Counted from the stretch's first letter, positions 23,983 through 39,284 are shown. The stretch: 64,000 nucleotides of DNA from Desmodesmus armatus (GCA_007449985.2 VIIQ02000024.1:62001-126000), one strand, 5' to 3'. Program-made: numbers and translations. The notes: a model not told the origin generated them from the sequence alone.

Positions 23983-26083
23983 GTGCACAAGCATCCATGC
24001 TGTATGATTGGATTTGTCATCGGTGATCTGAACAGTTTCGGACAGCTACTGGAAGATATACGCCGCCTGACAATCAAAATTGCAAGAGGTTTGTGTGTCA
24101 AAGAAAGTACCCACCATACAAAGTGGTCTGTGGCAAGCTTGACAGTCCCCCACAAGAGATGTCTAGTTCCGATCTTTGAGCTCATATGCTCGCATGTTCC
24201 TGTCAAACAACGTTTGACCAGCTGCTGCCTGGTGAACAGAAGGCTGCACGCTGCAGCAACAGCAGCAACGGAAGACCTGTCTCTCTCCTTCAGTGCTTAC
24301 CCAGAGCACCCACAGCTGATCAAGCCACCCCACCGAGACTCTGCCCTTCAATGGCTGTTGCACCATGGCAATTTCCTTACACGCCTTCGGGTCAACGGGT
24401 GGTTTAAGGGCGGCCTCCACAGCACGTGGCATCCAGTGCTACATCAGCTGCCCTGCCCTCGCCTGCAGGAGCTTCAGCTGAAACAATGCAGTGTGCAGCT
24501 GGGAGCAGCACAGGGGCAGCCGGGTGTTATCCAGGGCTGCACCCAGCTAACTCACCTGGAGCTGTCGTGCACCATCATCGATGATCCTGTGGTTACTGTT
24601 GGCAGTGCTTTTGACAGAGAGTTGTCTCGTCTAGTGCATCTGCAGCATCTGCGCGTGCACCCTCAACATCCCCGAGCTTGCTTATCTGGGGGCACACTGC
24701 CATGCTTGAAGCACCTCACATACCTGAGCGCTCGCTTCCTGGCATGGAGAGCCTTCTGCAACTGGGAAGCCTGACCGGCCTGCAAGCGCTTGAGGTTGGG
24801 GTTCACCACGGCACTGTCATTGACTCCAGCACTACCCCAGGTCTTGTGTTCCCTGGCTCTCTTAAGACGCTGTTGCTGCCGCAGAGCGCACCAATCGGGC
24901 TGCTGTCTTTGCTGCCCAGCACACTGGTGGAGCTGCAGCTCGCATGTGACGTGTGGGGTCATGCTGATGGCCCCAGTTGTCTGTTGTCCTGCATGGCAGG
25001 GCTGCAGCATCTCACCCGGCTTTGCCTGCAGCCTGCTACAGTCATTCGCTCGACAGGCCCTCTTTGGCCCCATCCTGGTGCCATATACTCAGCACTCACA
25101 GCCAGTAGTAACCTGGTGCATTTGGAGTTGCCCTTCACCAAGGCAGGGGGCATCTGGCGCATGTGTTCACTTCTGCACAGCAGCTGCCCCACCTCACCTC
25201 TTTGCATTTGTCAGGTGACCTGTGGGCTTTTCAGAGAGACCTACCTGCACCCTGGGGTGCCGCAGACATTTCTAGCCTTGTGATGTGCTGCCCCAGCTTG
25301 TGTGATGTTGGCTCCTTGTCCCTGCAGCATGGAGTGCATGTGTCTGAGCTGCACAAGCTCACAGCTTTGACCAGCCTGAAAGTGCGCTACTGCTCCAGCT
25401 CGAGCTACAGTACGGGGAGCTCAATCACAGGCCTGGCAGCTGTCACACAGCTGCGGTCATTGGAGGTGTCACTGTACATCGGGCGGATGACACGGGATGT
25501 CTTGTTGCCGCTGACCCACCTGACAGCCCTGACCTACCTTCAATATGACAGCCGCATTCAAGGTAACACCACTAGCGACGAGGAAGACAACATGGCGTTC
25601 TGCTGCAGGACAAAGGTGCGTCCCCAATCCCCTTGTGGGCCACATGCAGCATGCTTGCATTGGGTCATTTCTCCCCTTCATGCGCCCGAGGGGCCATTTG
25701 CTGTGCAGCAAACAGCACAGCGCAGCTTGCCATTGCTGTTCTCCTAGCAGCTGGAGCGCTTGGATGAAGGGCTGCAGGACACACAGCGACTTCTCATGCA
25801 TAGGGTTCGCCTGGTTGGGTGGCCCGTAGTATGTGGGGCAGCAATCCCATGCGTGTGTATTTTCATCATGCTGCCTGGTGACACCGACGTGATCCACACC
25901 CCTGTTGGCGCTCTCCTCTCTAATATGTTTGTGTTTGTTTGCCGGCTTGTTTGACCCATGTGTGTGCAGGCGGGCGCTGACCCTGATGTCTGGCGGCAGC
26001 TGCTGCAGCTCATACAGGAGGCATGTTATTCAGACTCGGAGTCATTGGGCTCAGGGTTGCAGTCAGATTGGGAGTCAGATTGA
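23983..26083 (+). CDS. F-box / leucine-rich repeat protein
   Basis: A probable substrate adaptor of an SCF ubiquitin ligase. The F-box segment reads FELICSHVPVKQRLTSCCLVNRRLHAAATAA (given here as two adjoining motifs, FELICSHVPVKQRL and TSCCLVNRRLHAAATAA). About a dozen irregular LRRs follow, for example CTQLTHLELSC, LVHLQHLRV, LTGLQALEV, LQHLTRLCL, LPHLTSLHLSG, LTALTSLKV and LTALTYLQY. The first long exon ends at 25615; exons 25751-25828 and 25970-26083 add a helical, acidic tail ending SDWESD. The long exon changes frame twice, near 24750 and at the GGGGG run 25146-25150; in both cases one extra base restores the LRR pattern. The true start is uncertain: 23983 is the furthest in-frame Met, but homology begins near 24170. 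A decaying pseudogene is possible; contraction errors are likelier given the same sign elsewhere. Confidence 0.7.
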
Positions 26084-27685
26084 ACAGCAGCTACAACCCC
26101 TGAGCCCTGTACAGCCTGGCTGGCGCAGCCATTGATTCTGTGGTGCTGGCCAGTTGTGGCGCTCGCCAGTTGTGGCACCAGCTACCTGCCGTGCAACAGC
26201 CTGGCTGGCTAGCAACACTGGACAAACATTGCCGGTTTGCAGGCAGGTCTGCAGGTGTTGCTGCCCAGAATGATTCGAGGTGTGGTGCAGCCCGAGGGTT
26301 GTTCTTAGCCGACGTAGTGGTGTCACTGTGTTGTGGGTTAAATGCGCTTTTGCCTGGATGCGTTTCATGGTCAGTTTTATCCTTTTGTTGCAGCATGCAG
26401 ATGCAGCATGCATCCTGGTGCTGCAGCATGCACGTGCATTGCTGTTGTGTCACAGGTTGTCCAGGTGTTGTCTGTAGGCTGCATCTGTGTGGGGTGTGAG
26501 GTGTGCTACTGCGGAAGTCTTGTGGGAGCACATGTCGTGTCGTATCCAAGAGCTGTGTGTAGTTGATGTGGTGTTGTGTGCAGTCGTCAGCAGCAGGCGG
26601 TATGATCTCAGCAGCGCTGTGTGGCCTGTTTATGCAACCTGGTGTGCAGGTGCTGACGGTCTTGCTTTGCTTCACAAGCACCAGTTGCCCATAGCACTCT
26701 ATGCGTTCACACGATGTACCCTGCCAGGGTTGCGGCCAACTGGATCCTTGGAAGACAACCCACTCCACCAATACAACAATAGGGCCAGCAGTTGCCATTG
26801 TAGTTCGAGTTGATCTGTTTCCAAATCAGCACCCACCCCCTTCCCAAACAAATAGGCTCCCTCACCCAACACTGTCCCCAAAGCATGTTCTCTTCGTGTA
26901 TGTATGTACAGTATGCTGTGTAGCCACGACATGCAGCCCACCTCCAGTAGGTCAGCCAGTGATTGTGCAAGCTACCGGTGATTACCCCACAGTGTGTGTG
27001 CACTATAAGATACACATCAAGCACACGTTTGCTGAGTGCAGCAGTCTGGACAGCCAGCCAGTTGGCGTTCTGAGAGGTCCCTCTACTGTGCTGTACCTGC
27101 TTGTCGCACAAGAGGCTGCCACCCCCCTCCCCTCCGATCGCAGCCGCCAGAAGCGTCAGTGAGCAAGAACAGTAACGGTGTGCAGCAGTGGCTTCAGGGC
27201 TGTTAAGTGACAACAGCATACTGACCACGCTTTCCCAGCGAGCCACGCTCCCACACCAGGGCATGGGAGGATAGAAGAGGTGGCATTCCATCCCAGTCAG
27301 TGTCAGTCATGGGGTCTGGCGGGTTGTGCGCTTCCCGGGACGTGGTGTTCAGTGCATGCATTGCTTCACTCACAAGACACGACCAATGTGCATGCAAGTG
27401 GTGCGAGATCGGGTGGCTTGCACCCCATCATCATCAGCAGGATGTGCCACTCCACAGGGGCACGAAGTGCATTGAACTTGCCGTAACAAGTTTGACAACC
27501 AAAATCGTTTGCATTGAGACCCTGAGCCGTTTACATCCCTTTATCCTGTCTGTTGCTCCAGCTCAGCAGGCACTAGAACCTAACTCGTCCCAGCAGCTGC
27601 AAGTTGCAAGCGAACGTGGCCGGCCCTGCTTTAATGACCAGAGCTGTGAGACGACAAAGAATCATGCCTGCGGGAGAGTGTTGAG
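26084..27685. other. Gap with no recognised gene; strand composition switches near 26.7 kb
   Basis: The first 600 bases are G/T-rich on the plus strand and probably belong to the F-box gene's 3' region. From about 26.75 to 27.3 kb the plus strand becomes C/A-rich, and a minus-strand frame of 194 codons is open at 26707-27291. Its product matches no family I know, so it is not called. Confidence 0.35.
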
Positions 27686-30384
<2,699 letters not shown>

Positions 30385-33300
30385 GTCGGCTGCCCTTGTC
30401 CAGCATCAGATTGCGCACAATGCACGGTGTGTACCTACACCGTTCGCTGTGAGGTGTGGCGCCATTGCGCCCTTGCCGTGCTGCGCGGCTGTGTGCGGGT
30501 GGTTGCGGCCCAGTTTTGTCTCAAGGGCCTGCTGGCCCAGCGCACCAGGCACGCCGCTGCTGTTTGCTGCTCGACGGTGAAGGTGCCTGGCTTGTGTCAT
30601 CACCTGGCAATTTTGACGTTCATGGGTGTGGTTGGCGCGCCTGTGCATTCATAGGCTGTCGCTGCTGCCGCATTCGTCCAAGCGCCCTGGATCGTGGCCC
30701 TTCTTTCCACAGCTGCTTCCATGCTGCCATCACCTGGCCGCCTGGTGCGCTTGACTGATTTTGTGTGGTGATGCTGCCAGCCAGGGTTTGTATGGCTGGC
30801 AGGGCCCAGGCGGGGCAGGTGTGTATTTTTTTTGCTTGGGGCACTGGTGGTTGTGGCAGGTGCGGTACGGCGTGCTCTGTCGGCTGTCATGTTGCAAGCG
30901 GGTGACAGTTGCGCTTCTCAGGGTATTGAGGTGGGATGCAACCTGGGGGGCACTGGCGGCGGGTGTTGCCGTGCCCAGGGTTTGTGCGTGTGTACGTAGG
31001 CAAGGTTTTTTGTTGTTTTGCTTGCTGTGTGTGCATGGCGATGTTGAGTGTGCTTAGCTCTGCAACCATATGCTTGGGAACTTGTGATGCCTTGTGCAGG
31101 AGTTTTGAGGGTGTGTTGGCCTGCAGCTTTTTGAGTGTGACGGTCTGGTGTGCAGCTCGTATGCACGGTGCTGTGCTGGCACGTGCAGGGTTGCGGCACC
31201 TATGAAACGCCGACATATTGTGTGTCCCTGCTTCCTGTACACTAGCGCGCTCGTCTTGCGCAGCTCGTCCAATGCAATGTGTGGCAAAGGCCTTGCAGAA
31301 CAGCCTATTGCGCATGCCTGCTGCAGCGTTCGCTGCACGCCGCAGTTTTGACGCGCCGATGCGTGGGCTACTGTCTGTCGGCAGTCTCGTGGTCCGCTCT
31401 TTGCTCACGGCGTGGTTGTTTGTTTGCTCTGCGCAGAATCCATTTGCTGCTTTGGTGGGTGGGTTGTGTGTTCTTGCGGCATGCAGGAGAGGGGTGGCAA
31501 GGGCCCGGGCCAATGCCTGCATGCTTGCCTCTCGCGCACTTGCTTGTACTCTGCAGCTGCTGTGTGCACTTTGTTGTGTGCTTGCTTGCGTATTGTGTAC
31601 TGGTGCTCGGCCGTTGCACATTTTCGGCACCGCCGGCTAGACGGGGATGCAGAGCGAAACCGCGCCGCCTGCATTGCACGCCAGTTCCATAGGCAGCATG
31701 CAGTCCTGTTGTGGCTGGGCTGTTGCTTGGCTGTGCATGCTGCAGGAGTGTGCGTGCGTCGATGACTCTTTTGCACCCGGCGCTGGATCCCTGCAGCCTG
31801 GCTGGCCAACCACGGTTGTCACCCGCTGCACATCGAGGGCCGCGCGTTTTTTTGCCGTTTTGTGCATTGCTTTGCCGTTGGCTCTCAACGTTTGCACGAC
31901 TACGACACTGCTGCAGCGACTGCTTGCTTGGGATCACTTGACTGATGGCCTGTCTTTTTATGCGGGTTTCCTTGCCATGGCACAGTTTTGTTACGCTTGT
32001 GTGCATGTGCAGCTGCTGGCTGGGCCCATTCCGTGGCGTCAGCTGCAGCACCATTGTAAGTCTGTGTTAGGACATGTGTTGCATAGCTGCTGGATGGTGT
32101 GCCTGCGGCACCTGCAGTGCGGCTGCGGCTGCCGCACCACTTTGGTGGTGGTGGTCAGCACGTTGTGTGCTGTGAGCTGCTCAGGTGACACAGGCGGCAG
32201 CATGTGCAGGGCCACCAGGGGTGTGGTGTGTGGGCTGCGTTGACTTTGTTGCAGGAGCCAAGCGGCGCTCATGACCTGTGCAGTGCTCCTGTTTGTGACA
32301 GCTGATCCTTGTCTGCTGCTCTATGCCATGCCTCTTGCCTGGCTGCCATGGTGGTGCAAGCCACTGCAGTTTTTGTTACCGGCTTGAGGCTGTGCATGGA
32401 CAGCGTGCTCGGTTCCATCCGTACGTCCTTTGGGTTGTGCGGGTCATATCTTGTTCCCACATTTGTTATGCGGGGTGTGCCATGTTGCCTCCCTGAGGCG
32501 CTTGCAGAGGGCAGCGTGGCCACCCCACATTGCTGAAGTGACGCTGCTGCCAGTGTCCAAGGTTTGGGGGGAGGTGCTCGTTTGCGTGTAGTGCTTCAAG
32601 CAGGTTTGGTGTGTGGCTGGCTGCCAACCAGACCTGTTGCGCCTCTTTTTTCCGCCAGGCTCCCATTTCGAGGGAGTTTGTGCGTGAGAGGCTAGCTGTG
32701 GATGCGCTTACCGTAAGTGGGCTTTGCCCACAAATGCCCTTCTGTGCAGCCGCTAAAGCACGATCGCTGCAGCTGACACGGCTGCTTGCAGCTTGAATGA
32801 CCCTCTGTTCCTTTGCTGCAGCAGATGCAGCTTCATCCGTGCGGGGTGGGGGTGCTTGTGAGTCTTAGTCAGCGGCGCCGTTTTGCCCCTTGCATGGATG
32901 CACAGGGCTTCCTGTGCTTCGTTGCAAGGGTGGCTGCCAGCCCTGGGGATCATTTGTGCCTGTCTGCGCAGGTGTGACCTCACATTGCGCAGCTGCTGTG
33001 CCTGCCTAGATTCTGGCGTTCCCTATGCCATCGTTTGCCGTAGCCTTTTTGTTAGCAGTCGTTTGCTGATACCTTGGCTGTCTGTGAAGTCCTGAAGTTC
33101 TGCTGAGCTGCCCAACGGGGCTATTTCATGTGGTGCAGACGGTGTTCAATGGCTTGGTGGAATGTTTGCAGCAGCTTCAATGGATGCAATGAAGCGCCTC
33201 TGAGGCCACAAGATGGTGGTCTGGCCTTGCACATGCATGCTTCAGAACGGCATGCCTGTGGCTGTCGGTGTGAGAGGTGGCGGCGCTTGCCCTCCGTGCT

Positions 33301-35703
33301 GGAGTAGCAGGGACTGCTAGCTGGGTGTGTTGCGTGTGCGGAGTGTTACTGAACAGCCAATGCCTGCCTCAGTGAGTCTCCAATGTTGTGACTCAAGGGG
33401 TCAGGTGTGCTGCCGGCAGAACACTGGGCTTCGGGGCAAGTGTGTGTTGGTGTCTCTCTTGTGGGGCCCACTGCAGGATGTGTGTGGGGGCGTGTGTTTC
33501 CGGGAGGGCTTGTGCCATGCTGGTGTTGGGGCAATCTGTGCCCTGCGTGCTGGTGCAGGGATGTGGCAGGTCTGCAGTGTGGAGGGTTGCAGCTGGGCAG
33601 CCTCCTGGCTGCTGTGTGTTGTGGCTGATGGCGCGGGTGTGTTCTGCATGCTGTCGTGTCGAGCTGCTCTTGATCCAGCCCCCCGGCACCTCAGCTTGCC
33701 CTGACCAAGACCCAGACCAGATCTCTTGGTTGATATGGTGTTGTTTGGCTGTTGGGTGTTGGGGGCTGCCGTACTGTGCAGCAGCGTCTCTGTGCTGCGT
33801 GTCTCTGGCTTGTGCTGCTGCCAACTTGTCCTGTCACCAAGTGGGTTGGCTTGAGCTGTGTTTGAATGACGAGCTGGGAGCTCGGGTGAGGTTGCACTTG
33901 CAGTTGTGGCCTTTGGGTTCAGGCCGCAGGATTGGGCTAGCGCCAGGTTGAGGGCTGTTTTGGTCCTGCGGCATGCTAATGCGTGACGATGTAGTGCTTT
34001 GCCGTGCCAGCACAACTTATGGCGGCAGGTCATTTGCATGCTTTGTGTACTGGTATCGATTCATAGCATGGTCGGCTGCGTGCACATTGCTCTACGCCAT
34101 CGGCTGCCGCGTGTGCGTGTGCAGCCGCCTACTTCTGAGTGCCTTGTACAACCTATGCGCGTCGAGAGCAGCAGCAGTGCCCTTCGGTGTGTGTGGGCCA
34201 GCACTGTGCATCCTGTGTGCATCATGTGCTGCCCAGTTTTGATCTATTATGGTTTGGCCGTCGCAAGGCAATGTGAGTGTGTTGCATTATATCGCACCCT
34301 GCTGATGGGGTGCACTGAGTGCAAGTTGGCCTACCAATGGATGGGGCTGAGGCTGAATGTGTGAGGATAGAGGCACAACCAACTGAACCGACATGACTAG
34401 AATCTGCGTGTGCTTGTTTGTATACTGTAGCCACCTGTGCACCTGCTCCCTCCTCTGCGTGCTGGTGCGTACCTCATGTTGGCGCACACACCCCCTGCTC
34501 CCTGCTTGTGTGAGTGATGAGACCAATGCACTGCGATGCTGTCATGCACAGCTGCCCCATGTGCTGCGGGCATTGGCAAGGCAGGCCTCAGGCCCCCTTG
34601 ATACGCCCCTGCGGTGGTCGATAGGCTGCCGCTGCAGGCTTCTGTGTGCAGCGAGTGCATGCGTGTGCCCTGCAGCTGCCTAGCCCTGCAGCTGTGTAGG
34701 GCCTCAAATGCAAGGGTTTTGAATGCAGTTTTGTGTGCCAACTTTGTTGCCTCACGCTGGTTGTGTGTTCCGCGCAGTTGCTGCCTCCGTAGATAACCAT
34801 AACATGTGCAGCATGCGCATATTTAGCTGCACTGAGGGCGTCCAGTGCTGGCATGTGAGTGTTGATAAGTTCCGCCGCCAAATTGCCCGAGCGCAGCTCA
34901 GGCTGTGGGCATAGCCCCACCGCAAGGAGCATTTCCAAGTGTTTGTGTATGAGGTTCCAAGGTTGGCGTAGCCTATGCGGCTGATGCATGTGTCTGTGTG
35001 TTGTGTTGCTGCATGGGTGGCTACTGCTCTGTTGTGTCAATGAACATGGGCTGTTGTGGTCCGTGGTGCAAGTGCTGCAGGCTGTGTACTTTGCCGCCTT
35101 GGGCGGGGTCGAGTTCTGTGCGTGATCACCCTGCTGCAACCCTGTTCAGCTAGTACAGGTTTCATGGCGAAGCTGCATGGTGCATGTGTGTGCATGTGTA
35201 ACTGTAACGGGTCATCTGATGAACACCTGGATGGGCTCTGTACGGCATGTGTGTGGTAAACAAGATCCAGTTGCACTCAGCGTCTAACCGTAGTTCCTCT
35301 ACTGTTTTCACTCACAGCTCCCAACCCAGTTACAGGGTCCAATCGCAGCCTGGGCCCAAGCCAGTCACAAGGAACAGTCACTGACTTAAGGCTGCAATCT
35401 CATGAAATCATGAGGCAGCAAGTGCACATGTGCCAGCACCTCACGGAAAACAATGTACAACAAAACAGGCATCCCTCGTATCACTGATGACAGCCCCTTG
35501 ATCAAAACAGCACCCTGTCTGTGCCTGCCCAGCTTGCCCCTGCAGCAGTGCTGCTGCTGATGTGAGGCATCCGTCATCTGACAGCAGCGGCTGCTGGTGC
35601 CACCGACAGTGTGCTGATTTGCTGCCAGCTATTGTGGTCGTCGAAGGTGCTTGCCACCCACACAGCTATGCGCGTCCAATCAACCAGTTACCCTACTCCC
35701 TAC
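30385..35703. other. Five kilobases without a recognised gene; G/T-rich plus strand to about 35.25 kb
   Basis: No conserved exon could be found. The plus strand is strongly G/T-rich, as in introns and 3' regions of plus-strand genes here, until about 35.25 kb, where it turns C/A-rich ahead of the minus-strand gene. It may be a very long 3'-UTR, a non-coding RNA or an unrecognised multi-exon gene. A TTACA at about 35330 (TGTAA on the minus strand) could be the poly(A) signal of the histone-fold gene. Confidence 0.4.
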
Positions 35704-38083
35704 TCAGTCATCATTGAGGCACCTGGGTGTGTGCTCATCCAACTGCTTCTGCAGCTGGTCCCGCACGTCAGCTACCTTCACCTTGGGGGGCACAACCTCT
35801 GCATCAGCACACAACAAGGCAAGCAAAAACTCCTCATCACTGAGGTAGGCTGTAGCCTGTGTGTTGTCATTGGGTGGTGTGGGGAACGTTGCAGATGCAT
35901 AGGCTAGGCGGCCCATGGCCAGCATTGACAGCAAAAGCAAACTGCCTGTGGGTGAGCAGGTGGCTTGCTTGGGTGGGTTTTATTGCAATGCAGATGCTGT
36001 TGCCTGCCTGTGCCTGCACACGTGTGTGACGGAGTGATGTACCGCGCAGCTGGTGTATGTCTGAATGACCACATGCACCCTGCACGGCTTGCTTTCTCTC
36101 AAGCAGAGAGGGTGTCGCTGAAAGGACGTTGTCGGTGGTCCTTAGTAAGGACTCTTTGCTGTCCTGACACTCAATGGGGTTCCGGTGTGACTATGTTGCT
36201 GTGTAAGCACTGCGAGCATGACAGCGCCACAGCGTAACTGCCCCGGCTAGCCCCATTTGGATGCCCAGCAACCTTGTCATGCCTCACCTGTCAAGAAGTC
36301 GACGGCAGACCACTCTTGCACAACAGCAGCTGCATACAGCAACAGCAGTGCAGCACGGCACGGCACAGCACAGGCATACATGTCGACATGCGCTGTGTAG
36401 GTTGTACTGCAGTCCCACTTTGGACACACAGTAAAGCATGTGGCAGCGCTGCCCAGGCAGGAGCCTGTGCTGCATGTTGACTTCCTCTCATGCCCAACAC
36501 ACACGTTGCAAGTCAGGATCGTGACTTTCAGCTGGCTCCACTTGCTGCATGCAGTGGCCCCTGGTTGTGCCACAGGATGATATGCATTTGCGAGGGAACA
36601 GCCAGGTGCTGAACCTGAAGGAAATGCTGGACCTGAGTGCACTTGTGTATGATGAGGGGTGTACCAGCTCATGCACGCGGTATGCTGCAAGACAATCGCT
36701 CAGCATCCCTTGTGTCAAGTAGTGGATACATGCAGTAGACATGCATGCGACGTTAGGGTGCCTATAGCGCCGTCCATGACCACCCATGTGTGTTATGCTG
36801 CAAGGTGCACATGCACTCACCCACATCTTTGTAGTCCAGTCCCTTTTTGCTGTCTGCTGGCATTGCTGCATGCGACCGCACAGCAAGCTCCTGCAGGAAC
36901 AACTCCTGCAAAACAAACAGACAACAGCCACACCAATGGTGAATGATTGGTTTGGTCCGGGCGCTGGGCACCTCCTGGCATAGGGTGTGCTAGGCGTCCC
37001 TCACTGGTGATGCTTTGCCACCGGCCCCCGGCAGTTGGGTTTACTCGGCTTCCTTGTGTGTGGCCAGCCGGTGGGGGGTGTGGCCCCCCTGGGAAAACAG
37101 CCACACCAAACCACTATGAGTGACGACACCGTAATCACAACAGCTGACCACCCTACAAGCTGACCAGCCTACGCCCCCTGTACAAGCTGCTGCTGTTGGC
37201 GTGTTGGTCATGCAGCTTCCAACAGTTACAGTTACAGTATTTGGCACGGCAAGCCAACACTGACAGCTGTTTCGAACTCTGGACCTTCTTTCATGCAACA
37301 GTCGCTGTGTCTTTGTCAGCCATGGTCAGCTAGGGGGCGCGTGCTACTTACTGCTGCTCGTGCCACAGCCCAGCTGGCGTCTGCTGCTACGATCTTGACG
37401 TCCTGCACATCCTTCATCATCTTCTTGATGCGCGCAAGCGGGAGCAACTGCACAGGCACAGCACACAGCACACAGCACACGTCGGGTTTACTCGGCTGTT
37501 GCGTGTGGGGGTCCGCCCCCCCTACACCTAAAAAAAACACAGCACACAGCACATGTGACGATACATCACACAGCACACGTGACATCATGGTGGAACAGAG
37601 GTGCTGAGTAGTAAAACCCTCTTGCAGAGTGTGGTAACTGCCCTCGCCTGGCAGGCAGGGAAAAGGAGGGACCTCCCTCTTGGCAACAGCACTGTCACCT
37701 TTGACAGTCGTCCTGCACTCAGCCCATGTACTGCTCACAAGGCCGTGAGCGCTTGTATGTACTCAAAGCCAACACACTCAAAAATTGTTTCATCGTTTAC
37801 ACACTAGCAGTACAAAGTGTGCACGCTGTGACGCTAAGCTGCAGTCATCTTGAATATCATTTTCGCAAAGTGTGTGCTGGCCTATGGACAGTGCTGCATG
37901 GTGGCCCAGTGACCTCACCAGCCCAGTGCCGTCCTGCTGCTTGCCTCCGCTGCCCTCCGCTGCTTGTCTGCCGGGTGCATCTGCTGCTGCTGCTCCTGAT
38001 GGCCCTGCTGCATCAGCATCAGCTGCATCGGCCTCTGCTATCCGCTCTGCCTGTGCTGCAGCGTCCAGCTCAGTATCAGACAT
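35704..38083 (-). CDS. Histone-fold protein, DPB3/CHRAC15/NF-YC-like
   Basis: Exons in transcript order: 37919-38083, 37352-37447, 36821-36905, 36288-36329 and 35704-35903; total 588 bases, 195 residues, all phases consistent. The N-terminus is an acidic Ala/Asp-rich tail. The histone fold follows: LLPLARIKKMMKDVQDVKIV (helix 1 and loop), ADASWAVARAAELFLQELAVR (as DASWAVARAA and ELFLQELAVR, helix 2), KGLDYKDVAAVVQEW and VDFL (helix 3). The order LPLARIKKxMK then LxYKDVA is typical of CHRAC15/DPB3/POLE4 and NF-YC subunits. LDYKDVA and VVPPKV near the end favour the DPB3/CHRAC15 side, that is DNA polymerase epsilon or chromatin remodelling, over CCAAT binding. The last acceptor (TAG at 35904-35906) is chosen by phase and is the least certain border. 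It would pair with a DPB4/NF-YB-type partner. Confidence 0.78.
37026..37100. repeat. Dispersed GGCAGTTGGGTTTACTCGG-type repeat, copy in an intron
   Basis: A stretch containing GGCAGTTGGGTTTACTCGG, then GTGTGGCCAGCCGGTGG and a G-run/C-run pair, lies in the intron between histone-fold exons 2 and 3. Similar sequence recurs at 43068-43150, with a shorter relative at about 37479-37530. Confidence 0.5.
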
Positions 38084-38482
38084 GCTGCTGACTTGATATG
38101 ATCAGTATTGTTCGCCAATTAGGGAAGGATCCAGTGCTGTTTTGTGCAGAAGATGGCTGGTTTGACGGTTCTCCCTCCCTCAGATCAATGTCTGATCACC
38201 ACTTTTTTTGTTGTTGATCGGTGTCGTATGGATTACGTGAGGCATGACTGGGTAAATAACGTTTGTGAGTATCGTCGTTAGCTGTGTCGGTGTTCACCGC
38301 TTCACTTTCCTTGCTGAAATTCAAACGGTGTCAAGTTGACATGACATTATGTACAGATAGGCTGAGATAGCTGTGCCATTGGACAGAGCCAAGACTCCAA
38401 AACCATTGGCGACACTCATACAACACAAGCACATGCAACTGGAATCCCTCGATCCCACCCATTCCACACCCACACACCGGCC

Positions 38483-38500
38483 GGTACCTTCGAAGGTACC
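38483..38500. repeat. Perfect 18-bp palindrome GGTACCTTCGAAGGTACC
   Basis: The sequence equals its own reverse complement over all 18 bases. Function is unknown; it could be a binding site or a remnant of a short inverted-repeat element. Confidence 0.9.
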
Positions 38501-38978
38501 TTCTCCCATACACCAACATACACACTTGAGGTTTGCTGCCATACGATCGATTTGTACACCAACCCTTCACGAGGCAGTCTCATCTGAGGTCATCACACAG
38601 GGTGTGCGATCAAGACAGTGCCAGATAGCTGCAGGCAGCAGGCAGGCCGCATAGATATCCGGTACCCCACACGACTGGTAGACATGCTGTGCCATCCCCA
38701 CCGAAGTCCAAGCGGTTCCAACCGCACCAACAGCCCCGCCAACACACCTTGCCGTAACATGCCACCTGCACTTCAGGCAATCCAATAGAGTCCTGGGACT
38801 CTGTCACAGAGTGTGACAGTGACACTTTGACGGACGTGCTTTTAGCGGCGGTGGGGTGATGTGGCAGCTCCCACATGGGACAGTCACTGAGTGCCCACTC
38901 TCAACTACTCCAAGTCACCAGCCATCCTGCAGCCACATCTGCTCCCAAGGAGATGAGAGCAATCTCTCTATTGCACTG

Positions 38979-39037
38979 TTGCGACAAGGGGTACTATCAT
39001 ATATACGAATATATTATAGTACCCCTTGGTTGCGACA
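38979..39037. mobile_element. Miniature inverted-repeat element with target duplication (hAT-like)
   Basis: Arms CAAGGGGTACTAT (38985-38997) and ATAGTACCCCTTG (39016-39028) are perfect inverted repeats around an AT-rich core. GTTGCGACA is directly repeated on both flanks (38978-38986 and 39029-39037). An 8-9 bp duplication and a CA-GGGGTA terminus fit the hAT superfamily. The whole element is about 42 bp and cannot code. Confidence 0.7.
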
Positions 39038-39100
39038 GCCTGGCAGGCTGACCTCACTAATAGCCAGCTGTCAGCTGGTCAGACCAGTCCAGCAGAGGCT

Positions 39101-39138
39101 TTAGGGTTTATGCTGGGTTTAGGGTTTACCCTAAACCC
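39101..39138. repeat. Telomere-type TTTAGGG motifs forming a hairpin
   Basis: TTTAGGGTTTA is followed by the inverted repeat GGGTTTAGGG-TTTA-CCCTAAACCC (39115-39138), and GGGGTTTA comes just after. These are Arabidopsis-type telomere units inside the chromosome. Confidence 0.8.
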
Positions 39139-39242
39139 TGGGGTTTATGATAAGGTAGGGCAGCTTGCCAGGCTGACTTCACTATCACCAGCCGACCGAA
39201 AAAGCAACCAGCAGAGGCTGCTATAGGACACAATACATTATA

Positions 39243-39284
39243 CCCACAACCAGGGCTAGCAGGTTTACTACCCCTGCCCACAAC
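39243..39284. mobile_element. 26-bp inverted-repeat element with perfect 8-bp target duplication
   Basis: CCCACAAC at 39243-39250 is repeated exactly at 39277-39284. Between them lie 26 bases beginning CAGGGCTAG and ending ACTACCCCTG, an imperfect inverted repeat with the same termini as the elements at 38985 and 50680. Confidence 0.75.

Noticed and set aside
24159..24180. ATG at 24159 as the F-box start
   Set aside because: It is out of frame with the F-box and would need a base removed, opposite in sign to every other frame break here.
26707..27291. A 194-codon minus-strand frame
   Set aside because: No recognisable domain, codon pattern or splice context supports it; kept only as a remark.
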